Shown here piece by piece: positions 27,793 to 36,384 of a stretch of 64,000 nt of DNA (position 1 is its first letter; each line of letters starts with the position of its first letter). Source of the stretch: an uncultured Prevotella sp. (GTDB lineage: Bacteria > Bacteroidota > Bacteroidia > Bacteroidales > Bacteroidaceae); assembly GCA_934254985.1 (NCBI GenBank), contig CAKQMS010000008.1, forward strand, positions 20,898-84,897, read 5' to 3'. The position numbers were made by a program, and so were the translations under genes. Below the pieces are notes generated by a model. That model saw only the letters and a program-made list of their open reading frames with translations. It was not told the origin of the DNA and made no database searches.

Positions 27793-30486
27793 TTATCTTA
27801 CGATAACTTTCTTTGTTTCACCATTGCTCATCTTAACGATGTTGATGCCACGCTGCATAGTGCTTAGGCGTGTACCATTGATGCTATAGATGGCAGCAGG
27901 AGTAGCCTTGCGGTTAGCTGTAGCGTTGGTGATTTCCTCGATACCTGTAGCAAGTTCGTTTTCACGAGCGATAGACTTCTCACCATGGTTCATGAGATAG
28001 ATATCATAGAATCCAGCCTTAGAGTTGCCAGCAGCAATACGTGCGCGAACATATACCTCGTCAGTATTCTCGTAGCTACGTGTATACTTTCTGTACAAGC
28101 GCTTCTCGTTAGCAGGCATATTGATTGTGTCGCCTACCTGTGTCCACTCTGTGCTATCCTTAGAAACCTCGAATACGATGCGTGGAGTGCCGTCGCTACC
28201 ATTAGAGATGAATGATACGATATCGAAAGGACCGGCATGCTTAACAGTTGTTGCGATTGTACCACTTGCAGGGTTTGCTGTGTTCCACTCACCAATGTTG
28301 ATGTAGTAGTTAGTAACGAGTGTATCTACATCGTCAACAGTAGCAGGGTTGTAAGCAGAGCCATCACCGACGTTGGTACCAGGCTTGATGTTTTCCCAAA
28401 TCATCACATGACCACGAGAAACAACCTTCCAACCATTGTTGAAGTCAACAACCTCTTCAGCATTGAGCTTAGTATAAACGATAGAATCCAAACCATCAGA
28501 ACCCTTTACGATGTCGTAAACGCTCTCATCATAGTAAGGATATGCAGTCTTGCTCTTACCCCATGAGAAGTAGTAAGCTGTAGAAGTCTTGCCACCATTA
28601 TATTCCTCAGAATTAGCATCCATGTGAGCGATAGCATCGATACGGAGGCTTGGCTTCTGGATGTTGATAGTCTGTGTTGTGAGTTCGCTCTGTACGAGAG
28701 CCTCGCTAACAGCAAATGCAGAGATTGTCTTGCTATCACGAAGAACGATAGGCTCTGTATACTTGGTGCTCTGTGTAGAGTCAGCGTTTGCTGAATAGTT
28801 GTACCAAATGTCTACCTCAGGAGATTCGCTGGTGATAGTAACAGTAGTCTTACCATCTTCCATTACTGTGCTTATAGTTGGAGCGACAGCCTGATGCTTC
28901 ATTTCTACCAACTTTTCTGCAGCATCGCTAACGAGATAACCCTCAGCAATAGCTATAGCCTTAACTGTAGCTTCGCTTGTGAGGTTGAATGTGCCCTCAT
29001 AAGGAGTGCTCTCGGTAGTAGGCTCTGTGCCGTCTACAGTATAGTAAATCTTTGCATTCTTGTTAACGCTCTTGATAGTAACGTTGGTGTTGAGGTTCTT
29101 GTATTCCAAGCTGAATGTAGGAGCAGGAACCTTGCTGATATCGCTCTTTGAACCCTTGAGCATGCCGATAGCATTAGCAAACATAGTTGGAACGTCAGCA
29201 TAAGCATCGGCAAGAACTTCCTGAGTTAAAGGCAAGTAAATATAACCGTTGTGAGCGATGTTGTGAGCATGTGTAAGTACAGTTGTACTACCAGGAACTA
29301 CAGCCAAGGTGTCGTCAGCTGCAAAGTAAGTACCAAGGTTTACACCTGTGACTTTAGCATTACCATTGGTATAAGCAATACCTTCCCAACCTTCTTCAAG
29401 ACCGGCATCAGTTGATGATACAAGAGTGAGACCCTTATAGAGGTCGTTCTTTGAATTGTTTGTTGCACCGAAGGCGCCTGTTGTTGGAACAGCCTCGCCA
29501 TATCCCCATGCTGAATAGAGAGCAGGGTTGAGGTTGAGGACTGGAGTCCAAGGCAAAGCCTCTTTCAATACTCCAACCATAGAGTTGTCGGCAGCGATGG
29601 TAGAACTTGCTACGGTAACATCGAAACCACGGAGAGAGTCTGCTGTTACGAGGCTTACATCACCTGTTACGTCGATAGGAGTAACGATATACTGCTCGTT
29701 GCCTTCAAGAAGCTTAAGAGCCTGCTCACCGTCCTTAGCACCACCATAGAGGTAACCAACCTTAGTCTTATTGGCGTTAGGATCGTCGCCTGTGCCTACT
29801 ATCATATAATAGATGTGGCAACCGTTGGTAGACTTAATCTGCACTGGAGTGTAGTCGTCAACGTCTGGTGTATCGTCAGGAATATTGTATACAACCTCGT
29901 TGAAGAACTTAGGAACCTGCTCGCCCTCTACTGGAGCAAGAGTTTCGCCATTAACGATAACGTTGATACCACGAGCCTCGGTATTCTTGTGGCTCTCTAC
30001 ACCAATACGTAGAGTTTCACCCTTCTTAACCTGATTGATAGTGAAGGTAAGATTCTTACCATTCATCCAAATAAAACCACTACCATAAGGATACATGCCG
30101 TTAGGTGAACCTTCGTTCTCGGCAGTAGGATAGTTGGTAGCAAGGATAAGACCCTTGGCCTTTATACCCTTCATGTTAAGACCCTGTGTTTCAGGGATTG
30201 GGATGTACTCGCCATTAACAACAGTACAGAGTTCGTTGTCGGCGTTGACAGTTGTACCAGAATTAGCAGCCCAGTATGTGTCACCATACTTGCCTGCATC
30301 AGAAGCATTCTTTTCCCAGTTACGCCAATGGGCGTCTGTACCATTCTGCTCCATATCGGCAGCAAGATTAGCTACAGTAGCTGTGCTGAAGCCTTCGCGG
30401 AAGTCCCAAGTCTTGCGAACTTTCTGTGCGGTAGCACTTAACGAGACTAATAGTCCAAGTGCTGTAAGAGTAAATAATTTGTTCAT
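27793..30486 (-). CDS. Secreted multidomain T9SS cargo protein with chitobiase-like C domain
   Basis: An 897-residue exported protein, signal peptide MNKLFTLTALGLLVSLSATAQ. Residues about 20-220 look like a carbohydrate-binding jelly roll (TWDFREGFSTAT, WANSGTTVN). The middle (AILEGNEQYIVTPIDVTGD region) is a Rossmann-like segment. It is followed by a chitobiase/beta-hexosaminidase C-terminal-type domain (AKIYYTVDGTEPTTESTPY, then SEATVKAIAIAEGY). The last 80 residues (PAAIYSINGTRLSTMQRGINIV, ending KKVIVR) form a type IX secretion sorting tail, so it is sent to the cell surface. No catalytic motif was recognised. Confidence 0.83.
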   Translation of the reverse strand: MNKLFTLTALGLLVSLSATAQKVRKTWDFREGFSTATVANLAADMEQNGTDAHWRNWEKNASDAGKYGDTYWAANSGTTVNADNELCTVVNGEYIPIPETQGLNMKGIKAKGLILATNYPTAENEGSPNGMYPYGSGFIWMNGKNLTFTINQVKKGETLRIGVESHKNTEARGINVIVNGETLAPVEGEQVPKFFNEVVYNIPDDTPDVDDYTPVQIKSTNGCHIYYMIVGTGDDPNANKTKVGYLYGGAKDGEQALKLLEGNEQYIVTPIDVTGDVSLVTADSLRGFDVTVASSTIAADNSMVGVLKEALPWTPVLNLNPALYSAWGYGEAVPTTGAFGATNNSKNDLYKGLTLVSSTDAGLEEGWEGIAYTNGNAKVTGVNLGTYFAADDTLAVVPGSTTVLTHAHNIAHNGYIYLPLTQEVLADAYADVPTMFANAIGMLKGSKSDISKVPAPTFSLEYKNLNTNVTIKSVNKNAKIYYTVDGTEPTTESTPYEGTFNLTSEATVKAIAIAEGYLVSDAAEKLVEMKHQAVAPTISTVMEDGKTTVTITSESPEVDIWYNYSANADSTQSTKYTEPIVLRDSKTISAFAVSEALVQSELTTQTINIQKPSLRIDAIAHMDANSEEYNGGKTSTAYYFSWGKSKTAYPYYDESVYDIVKGSDGLDSIVYTKLNAEEVVDFNNGWKVVSRGHVMIWENIKPGTNVGDGSAYNPATVDDVDTLVTNYYINIGEWNTANPASGTIATTVKHAGPFDIVSFISNGSDGTPRIVFEVSKDSTEWTQVGDTINMPANEKRLYRKYTRSYENTDEVYVRARIAAGNSKAGFYDIYLMNHGEKSIARENELATGIEEITNATANRKATPAAIYSINGTRLSTMQRGINIVKMSNGETKKVIVR

Positions 30487-30589
30487 AAGTATTTAGGTTT
30501 TAGTAAATATTACTATAGTTTTAAGTATGAATACTTTCCAGTTATATTTAATAGCTGTAGTAGTTAGTTAGGTATTGATATAAAATCAA

Positions 30590-30639
30590 CATGGCAAAAG
30601 TAGCTGATTTCTATGAGAAAAACAACTGCTTTTGCCATG
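30590..30639 (-). promoter_or_regulatory. Promoter inside a hairpin, upstream of the T9SS cargo gene
   Basis: Arms CATGGCAAAAGTAG (30590-30603) and CTGCTTTTGCCATG (30626-30639) pair over 13 of 14 positions. On the minus strand the left arm contains the -7 element TACTTTTG (complement of 30595-30602). The leader from there to the ATG is about 105 nt. Confidence 0.6.
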
Positions 30640-30686
30640 AATATTTGACAAGTAGCCTTAAATTTTGATTTTTTTAAGCTAAATGC

Positions 30687-31535
30687 TTATTTTGCGCCTA
30701 ATTTCTTCATCCATTTACCTCCTATCATACATGCTATACCGATGATAATGAATGGGATACTGAGTATTTGTCCCATATCGAGAATCATGCCAGCTTCGAA
30801 GTCTACCTGGATATCTTTGGTGAACTCGATGAAGAAACGGAAGGTGAAAATCAACGCAAGACAAAGTCCGAAGAAGAAGCCTGTGCCAACGCGATTCTTA
30901 CATTTCTTATATATAGCCCAGCCTATGAAGAAGAATACGGCATAAGCTATTGCCTCATAGAGCTGACCCGGATGGCGTGGATATTGATCGACCTTGGCAA
31001 AGATAAATGCCCAAGGCACATCAGTAACTTTACCGATAATCTCAGAATTCATGAGGTTGCCCAAACGGATAAAGCATGCCGTGATAGGTGTGGCAATAGC
31101 AATATTGTCGAGCACATGCCAAATGTTCATCTTTGTTCTACGGCAATATGCCCACAAGGCTATCATGAGTCCAAGAGTACCACCATGGCTTGCCAATCCC
31201 TCGTAGCCAGTAAACTTCCACGAGCCGTCTGCCATGTGGCGCATAGGTATGAGCATCTCTATCACATGGTCGAAGGATGAGAGATAATAGCCAGGGTCAT
31301 AGAACAAGCAATGACCGAGGCGTGCTCCAACGAGAATGCCAATAAAGCAATACAGAAACAGAGGTTCGAAGAGTGACTCTGACAACTTCTGATCCTTATA
31401 GAGCCATTTCACCATGAAGTAGCCACCTGCCAATCCGATAAGCCAGCATAGCGAATAGTATCTTATGGCAAAGCTACCAAAACGGAGAACCGTTTCGTCT
31501 GGGCTCCAAAATATATATGATAATAGGTCTATCAT
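30687..31535 (-). CDS. lgt: Prolipoprotein diacylglyceryl transferase
   Basis: A 282-residue inner-membrane enzyme that transfers diacylglycerol from phosphatidylglycerol to the lipobox cysteine of prolipoproteins, the first step of lipoprotein maturation. About seven membrane helices are visible. [16 protein letters not shown] near the start, [26 protein letters not shown] (conserved HGG), and [21 protein letters not shown] (Arg and Asn of the Lgt signature) all fit, as does [10 protein letters not shown]. It lies 43 bp after ychF and on the same strand, so co-transcription is likely. Confidence 0.96.
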   Translation of the reverse strand: MIDLLSYIFWSPDETVLRFGSFAIRYYSLCWLIGLAGGYFMVKWLYKDQKLSESLFEPLFLYCFIGILVGARLGHCLFYDPGYYLSSFDHVIEMLIPMRHMADGSWKFTGYEGLASHGGTLGLMIALWAYCRRTKMNIWHVLDNIAIATPITACFIRLGNLMNSEIIGKVTDVPWAFIFAKVDQYPRHPGQLYEAIAYAVFFFIGWAIYKKCKNRVGTGFFFGLCLALIFTFRFFIEFTKDIQVDFEAGMILDMGQILSIPFIIIGIACMIGGKWMKKLGAK

Positions 31536-31578
31536 AGTCTATTTATAAAATAGAGGTTCTATATTTCTTATAAAACGC

Positions 31579-32685
31579 TTAGACGTTGAAGCGGAAATGC
31601 ATGATGTCACCATCCTGCACAACATATTCCTTGCCTTCGATGCCAAGCTTACCAGCTTCGCGAACTGCAGCCTCAGAACCATACTTCAAATAGTCTTCAT
31701 ATTTGATAACTTCAGCACGGATAAAACCCTTCTCGAAGTCGGTATGGATAACACCAGCACATTGTGGAGCCTTCCAACCCTTGTGGTAAGTCCAAGCCTT
31801 TACCTCCATTTCGCCTGCGGTGATAAAGGTTTCAAGGTTCAAGAGTGCGTATGCCTTCTTGATAAGGCGGTTTACACCACTCTCCTCAAGTCCTAATTCC
31901 TCAAGGAACATCTGCTTGTCTTCGTAAGTTTCAAGACCTGCGATATCTTCCTCTGTCTTTGCAGCGATAACCATTACCTCAGCACCTTCTTCTGCGGCTA
32001 TTGCCTCAACGCGACGCGAGTACTCGTTACCCTCCTTGGCACTAGCCTCATCAACGTTAGCGACATATAGCACAGGCTTGGTTGTCAAGAGGAACAAATC
32101 GTGAGCTGCCTGCTGCTCTTCTTTGCTCTCGAATGTTACAGAGCGAGCATTCTTACCCTGCTCCAACACCTCTTTGTATGCCAGCAACACATTTACCAAC
32201 ACCTTTGCATCCTTGTTGTTGCCAAGGGCAGCAATCTTCTGATTCTTCTGAAGCTGCGACTCAACAGTCTCAAGGTCTTTAAGCTGAAGTTCGGTATCGA
32301 TGATGCTCTTGTCTTCGATAGGATCTACAGCCATACCGCCTTCGCGAACGATGTTGTCGTCTTCGAAGCAACGGATTACATGAATTATAGCGTCGCACTC
32401 ACGGATGTTACCAAGGAATTTGTTGCCAAGACCTTCGCCCTTGCTTGCGCCCTTTACCAATCCGGCAATGTCTACAATCTCGCAAGTAGCAGGAACAATA
32501 CGTCCAGGATGTACTATCTCAGCGAGCTTTGTCAATCGCTCGTCAGGAACGGTGATAACGCCGAGGTTTGGCTCGATAGTACAGAAAGGAAAGTTGGCAG
32601 CCTGTGCTTTTGCACTCGACAGGCAATTGAAAAGAGTAGACTTACCTACGTTAGGCAAACCTACTATACCACATTTTAATGACAT
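31579..32685 (-). CDS. ychF: Ribosome-associated P-loop ATPase YchF
   Basis: A 368-residue member of the OBG-like family that prefers ATP. GLPNVGKSTLFN (residues 9-20) is the P-loop, DIAGLVKGASKGEGLGN the G3 region, and VANVDE the altered G4 site of YchF proteins. The C-terminal TGS domain ends VVQDGDIMHFRFNV. Length is normal. A -7 box TAACTTTG (complement of 32718-32725) lies 33 bp before the ATG. It is probably the first gene of a ychF-lgt unit. Confidence 0.97.
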   Translation of the reverse strand: MSLKCGIVGLPNVGKSTLFNCLSSAKAQAANFPFCTIEPNLGVITVPDERLTKLAEIVHPGRIVPATCEIVDIAGLVKGASKGEGLGNKFLGNIRECDAIIHVIRCFEDDNIVREGGMAVDPIEDKSIIDTELQLKDLETVESQLQKNQKIAALGNNKDAKVLVNVLLAYKEVLEQGKNARSVTFESKEEQQAAHDLFLLTTKPVLYVANVDEASAKEGNEYSRRVEAIAAEEGAEVMVIAAKTEEDIAGLETYEDKQMFLEELGLEESGVNRLIKKAYALLNLETFITAGEMEVKAWTYHKGWKAPQCAGVIHTDFEKGFIRAEVIKYEDYLKYGSEAAVREAGKLGIEGKEYVVQDGDIMHFRFNV

Positions 32686-32717
32686 GTCTTTATCTTTTAT
32701 TCGTTATATTTTGGTTG

Positions 32718-32725
32718 CAAAGTTA
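32718..32725 (-). promoter_or_regulatory. -7 element of ychF
   Basis: The complement reads TAACTTTG followed by CAACC, at the right distance for a leader of about 28 nt. Confidence 0.65.
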
Positions 32726-32857
32726 CAGAATATAATTGAAAGACACAAAGAAATAGCCTTTTATCCAAAAATTGGTCATTAGGATTTTTTTCTACCATAA
32801 AGTACAAATAAATTATAATGACCAATTTAGATTAAGCATACGCTTCCTATTTTTATA

Positions 32858-32897
32858 AAAAAGAGTCATACTATTAAATTAATAGTACCGCTCCTTT
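32858..32897 (-). terminator. Terminator of the desulfoferrodoxin gene
   Basis: The palindrome TACTATTAA-A-TTAATAGTA (32869-32887) with flanking GAG/CTC pairs is followed on the minus strand by CTCTTTTTTAT. It lies 6 bp beyond the stop codon. A separate 13-bp inverted repeat, AAATTGGTCATTA (32769-32781 and 32816-32828), is nearby with no assigned role. Confidence 0.75.
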
Positions 32898-32902
32898 CCT
32901 CA

Positions 32903-33277
32903 TTATTCACCTTTCCAAAGTCCATGCAAGTTGCAATATTCGCGAGCTGTAACCTCTTTGGCGTCGGTATAGAATATTGCCTCAGGCTTTTCGCCTGGCT
33001 TTAGTTCATGGCGAAGAACGTCGGTAGGAGTAAGCAACTCTATCCATTGGATATAATGTTCTGGCTGCATAGGATGCTCAACGCTGCCCACATTTACTTT
33101 ATATCCACCTTCGATAGGCTCTATCACAGGCACATGCTTTTCTTTTGCGCCATCTGTGGTGTTTTCTTTCATAAGCATCATTGGTTGGCCACAGCAACTG
33201 AGCACAGCACCAGGGTTTACTACTTCTACCACATTGCCACATATCGTGCAACGGTAGATTTCTCTTGTCTTTGTCAT
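32903..33277 (-). CDS. dfx: Desulfoferrodoxin (superoxide reductase, two-iron type)
   Basis: A 124-residue cytoplasmic superoxide reductase that reduces superoxide to hydrogen peroxide without forming oxygen, a typical defence in anaerobes. The N-terminal rubredoxin-like centre I has CTICG and SCCGQPM. The catalytic centre II uses His residues in [23 protein letters not shown] and Cys/His in YCNLHGLWK. All expected ligands are present. Its electron donor rubredoxin is encoded just upstream (57 bp) on the same strand, so they form an operon. Confidence 0.96.
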   Translation of the reverse strand: MTKTREIYRCTICGNVVEVVNPGAVLSCCGQPMMLMKENTTDGAKEKHVPVIEPIEGGYKVNVGSVEHPMQPEHYIQWIELLTPTDVLRHELKPGEKPEAIFYTDAKEVTAREYCNLHGLWKGE

Positions 33278-33334
33278 AATGATTCCTCCTTTAATTACTA
33301 TTTTATTTCCTCCTTCTTTTCTATTATTAGCTTA

Positions 33335-33496
33335 TTACTCCATTGGGCTGAAATCTTCTTTACCAACACCACAAAGTGGGCATACCCAATCGTCTGGAAT
33401 ATCTTCGAAAGCTGTACCTGGAGCTATACCGTTCTCAGGATCACCAACTTCAGGGTCATATTCATAACCACATACGTTGCAAACATACTTCTTCAT
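33335..33496 (-). CDS. Rubredoxin
   Basis: A 53-residue one-iron electron carrier, the normal rubredoxin size. Iron ligands are Cys in [15 protein letters not shown] and in [16 protein letters not shown] start at the ATG at 33496; the longer open frame upstream would begin inside the leader. A -7 TATCTTTG (complement of 33539-33546) supports this start. It most likely feeds electrons to the adjacent desulfoferrodoxin. Confidence 0.95.
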   Translation of the reverse strand: MKKYVCNVCGYEYDPEVGDPENGIAPGTAFEDIPDDWVCPLCGVGKEDFSPME

Positions 33497-33538
33497 AATA
33501 AATCCTTTCTTTTTATTATTAATACTATCTGTATTTCG

Positions 33539-33546
33539 CAAAGATA
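33539..33546 (-). promoter_or_regulatory. -7 element of the rubredoxin-desulfoferrodoxin operon
   Basis: The complement reads TATCTTTG followed by CGAAATAC, 42 bp before the rubredoxin ATG. No -33 TTTG is at the ideal spacing. Confidence 0.65.
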
Positions 33547-33589
33547 GGTTTTTAATTCCAAACTATTGAGATATCACACACAAATGATG

Positions 33590-35470
33590 TTAAAAATTAT
33601 CCGTTTTATGTTTCTTTATATATTCATACAATTTCTTATAAAACTCATGATGAGCAAGAGTTTCGTGGTCGCCAATGATGATAAGCTTTGAACGAGCACG
33701 AGTCATGGCAACATTCATACGACGCAAATCGCGCAAAAAGCCTATCTGTCCATCGTTGTTGCTACGCACAAGAGAAACTATGATAACATCTCGCTCCTGA
33801 CCTTGGAAACCATCTACGGTATTTACCGACAACAGATGACGGAAAGGCTTGAAGAAAGTTTCTTTCTTGATAAGGTGACGAAGATACTGCACCTGTGCAC
33901 GATAAGGCGAAATAATACCTACATCGATGCTCTCGTCGAGGATACGCTGTTTGCCTATTTTCTCGAAATAAGCCTGCAAAAGTTCCATCACCTGGCGTGC
34001 TTCCACCTTATTTATTCGTCCGAAAGTCTCGCCAACAAAGGTTTCGCCAACGGTTTCATCATCGTTGGCTACATCGTCTACCCATTCTATAGGAGTATCA
34101 TAGTCGAGGATTCCACGATGTGCAGTTATTGGAGCCGCCTTCACCTTGCCATCATAGAACCACGAGCTTGAGAAACGCATTATCTCCTCGTTCATACGAT
34201 ATTGAGTATCGAGAAGCGTCACCACTTCTGGTTTGCTATACACGATGCGTTCCATAAGAGTTTTTCCTAATCCTGCCTTTAGTGCAGCAATACTCTTTAC
34301 CGTTGGTGGCAACTGACAATGGTCGCCAGCAAGAATCACACGGTTTGCTCTTCGTATGGCTATCCAGCAAGCAGGCTCGAGCGCCTGGGCTGCTTCATCG
34401 ATGAAGAGTGTGGAATAATGCTGACCATCAAGTATCTTGTTTGATGCTCCTACCAATGTAGAAGCAATAACACGAGCCTGACCAAAGAGGTCGGCATTGA
34501 TAGAAATCTCCAATTCAGTAGCACGACTCCTAAGACGATCCATCTTCTGATGCCAATTCTCAGTTCTACCCTTTCGCTGCATACGCAACTCACGAATGGC
34601 TTTGCGTATAGCCCAAAGTTGTGAATAATCAGGGTGAGCCTCGAAACGGCGCTCATAAGTGAAGCCAAGCATCTTATCGTTGACACGAGTAGGATTACCT
34701 ATACGCAACACGTTTATTCCACGGTCTACCAGCTGTTCACTTATCCAGTCGACAGCCATATTGCTCTGTGCACATACCAGTACCTGACTTTCGCGAGCCA
34801 ATGTCTCGTTGATAGCTTCAACAAGAGTTGTAGTCTTGCCAGTTCCAGGAGGTCCGTGAACAATGGCAACATCCTTTGCACGCAACACCTCGTTGACAGC
34901 ATGTTGCTGAGTGGCATTGAGCCAAGGAAGCGAAATATCAGAGAATGAGAATGTGGCTGCAGGAACCTTTGATGCAAACAAGTCGCGAAGATAAGCCAAC
35001 CTGCCATTCTTAGCTTTGATAACTCTGTCTAAAGCATCAAACATAGCACGATAGCTTGTTTCGTCAAACGATAGTTGTACACCCAAACCTTCTACCTGCA
35101 TCAACGATGCGGCACTATCAGCAGAAGGCAACACAACAAGCATGCGATTGCCATCAACATAAGAAACGTTGGCTGATATATTATAATAATGTGGCTTATC
35201 ACCATTAATGCTGAAAAACATCAATGGCTTGCCATATTCAAAATTATGATCAGTATCCTCGTCGGCATTTCTAAATACTTCTATCACATACTGGTTTAAG
35301 GAATTATAAAAAGCCTTGCCAGTAGTAATAGGAAACCATGCATCGCCACGCTTAACTTTGCGTTGCAATCCCATGGTTTCAGCAAGCTTTTTGAAAGCCT
35401 CACGCTCAGCGGCATGCTCCATTTCGAGCAATATGCGCTGCTGCATCAACATTTGGATTGAATTATTCAT
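33590..35470 (-). CDS. SF1 DNA/RNA helicase (UPF1/IGHMBP2-like)
   Basis: A 626-residue superfamily 1B-type helicase. The N-terminal 180 residues form the beta-barrel and stalk region (KRGDAWFPITTGK). Motif I is HGPPGTGKTTTLVEA (about residue 210). Motif II is LFIDEAAQALEP, motif III LAGDHCQLPPT, motif IV/V region VDGFQGQERDVIIVSLVRSN, and motif VI RRMNVAMTRARSKLIIIGD. Bacterial members act on nucleic acids, but the precise role is not known. The ATG sits 4 bp after a perfect promoter -7 element, so its mRNA is predicted to be nearly leaderless. Confidence 0.9.
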   Translation of the reverse strand: MNNSIQMLMQQRILLEMEHAAEREAFKKLAETMGLQRKVKRGDAWFPITTGKAFYNSLNQYVIEVFRNADEDTDHNFEYGKPLMFFSINGDKPHYYNISANVSYVDGNRMLVVLPSADSAASLMQVEGLGVQLSFDETSYRAMFDALDRVIKAKNGRLAYLRDLFASKVPAATFSFSDISLPWLNATQQHAVNEVLRAKDVAIVHGPPGTGKTTTLVEAINETLARESQVLVCAQSNMAVDWISEQLVDRGINVLRIGNPTRVNDKMLGFTYERRFEAHPDYSQLWAIRKAIRELRMQRKGRTENWHQKMDRLRSRATELEISINADLFGQARVIASTLVGASNKILDGQHYSTLFIDEAAQALEPACWIAIRRANRVILAGDHCQLPPTVKSIAALKAGLGKTLMERIVYSKPEVVTLLDTQYRMNEEIMRFSSSWFYDGKVKAAPITAHRGILDYDTPIEWVDDVANDDETVGETFVGETFGRINKVEARQVMELLQAYFEKIGKQRILDESIDVGIISPYRAQVQYLRHLIKKETFFKPFRHLLSVNTVDGFQGQERDVIIVSLVRSNNDGQIGFLRDLRRMNVAMTRARSKLIIIGDHETLAHHEFYKKLYEYIKKHKTDNF

Positions 35471-35474
35471 AGTA

Positions 35475-35505
35475 CAAAAGTAGTGTAAGTGAGTGGAATA
35501 TCAAA
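35475..35505 (-). promoter_or_regulatory. Full promoter of the helicase gene, A subtype repeat
   Basis: Minus strand: TTTG (complement of 35502-35505), spacer ATATTCCACTCACTTACAC of 19 bp, TACTTTTG (complement of 35475-35482), then TACT and the ATG. It shares its spacer with the promoter at 18572-18602. Confidence 0.85.
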
Positions 35506-35555
35506 AGAAAATACGAAGTTTTTCTTTTGGATTCCCGAACGCAACCTACTTTATT

Positions 35556-35586
35556 AAAAAGTAGTGTAAGTGAGCGGAATAACAAA
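35556..35586 (-). repeat. Second copy of the A subtype promoter repeat
   Basis: Minus strand: TTTG (complement of 35583-35586), spacer TTATTCCGCTCACTTACAC of 19 bp and TACTTTTT. It repeats the helicase promoter 81 bp upstream in the same orientation. The changed last base of the -7 element suggests it is weak. Confidence 0.7.
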
Positions 35587-35596
35587 AGAAATTGCT

Positions 35597-35641
35597 TACT
35601 TTTGCATATTACTTATAAGTTATCCACATATATTATCCACA
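35597..35641 (+). promoter_or_regulatory. Promoter of the ABC ATPase gene with two DnaA boxes
   Basis: TACTTTTG at 35597-35604 is a -7 match. Two perfect TTATCCACA DnaA boxes follow at 35620-35628 and 35633-35641, ending 2 bp before the ATG. Bound DnaA would block this transcript. Confidence 0.65.
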
Positions 35642-35643
35642 TA

Positions 35644-36384
35644 ATGTCTATAACAATACACAATTTAGCAATAGGCTACGGCAAGAAAACAGTAGCCACC
35701 AACCTTAACGCAGAATTTAAGGATGGCGAGCTAACATGCTTATTAGGTCCTAACGGTATAGGAAAATCTACTTTCCTACGAACCATCATGGGTATACAGC
35801 CACCATTGGCTGGCGACATTATATATAATAATGGTGGAAAAGACATAGAACTAAAAAATATGTCGCAAAAGGATATTGCACGAATGGTAAGCATAGTGCT
35901 AACAGATAAACCAGACGTTGGCAATATCACGGTAGAAGAAATAGTAAGCATGGGCAGAAACCCATATACAGGCTTCTGGGGAACGCTGAATGAAGAAGAT
36001 AAACAGATTGTGGAAAAAACTGTGAATATCGTTGGATTATCGAGATATATGAAGACTCCAATAGGTCAGCTCAGCGATGGAGAACGACAGAAGATAATGA
36101 CTGCCAAAGCCTTGGCTCAAGAAACTCCTATCATACTCCTTGACGAACCTACATCGTTTCTTGATTTCCAAAGCAAGGTGGAAATGATGAAACTACTAAG
36201 AGATCTTGCACACGATATGGAGAAAACAATAGTGCTCTCCACCCACGACCTGATGCTTGCCGAAAAGATGGGCGACAAACTATGGTGGATGGAGAGCACT
36301 CTGCAACCTATAAGCAAGGATAGATTAGCCAATTATCTTACTGATGTCCTCGATACTACGGTCGAAAGGACCCGAATGCTCTAA
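35644..36384 (+). CDS. ABC transporter ATP-binding protein (FecE/BtuD-like)
   Basis: A 246-residue cytoplasmic ATPase of an importer. Walker A is GPNGIGKST, signature LSDGERQK, Walker B IILLDEPTSFLD, switch His in LSTHDLMLA. The order AIGYGKKTVATNLNAEF and NPYTGFWGTL (helical subdomain) is closest to iron-siderophore, haem or cobalamin importers. No permease or binding-protein gene is adjacent, so it is an orphan here. I start at 35644 because the DnaA boxes and promoter lie in the earlier open frame. Its last 60 nt overlap the convergent kinase gene. Confidence 0.87.
   Translation: MSITIHNLAIGYGKKTVATNLNAEFKDGELTCLLGPNGIGKSTFLRTIMGIQPPLAGDIIYNNGGKDIELKNMSQKDIARMVSIVLTDKPDVGNITVEEIVSMGRNPYTGFWGTLNEEDKQIVEKTVNIVGLSRYMKTPIGQLSDGERQKIMTAKALAQETPIILLDEPTSFLDFQSKVEMMKLLRDLAHDMEKTIVLSTHDLMLAEKMGDKLWWMESTLQPISKDRLANYLTDVLDTTVERTRML

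Noticed and set aside
30590..30639. Invertible phase-variable promoter
   Set aside because: The segment between the arms is only 22 bp and lacks the usual size and a neighbouring recombinase.
32769..32828. 13-bp inverted repeat AAATTGGTCATTA as a terminator
   Set aside because: No T-tract and a 34-nt loop; the real terminator of the desulfoferrodoxin gene is at 32858-32897.
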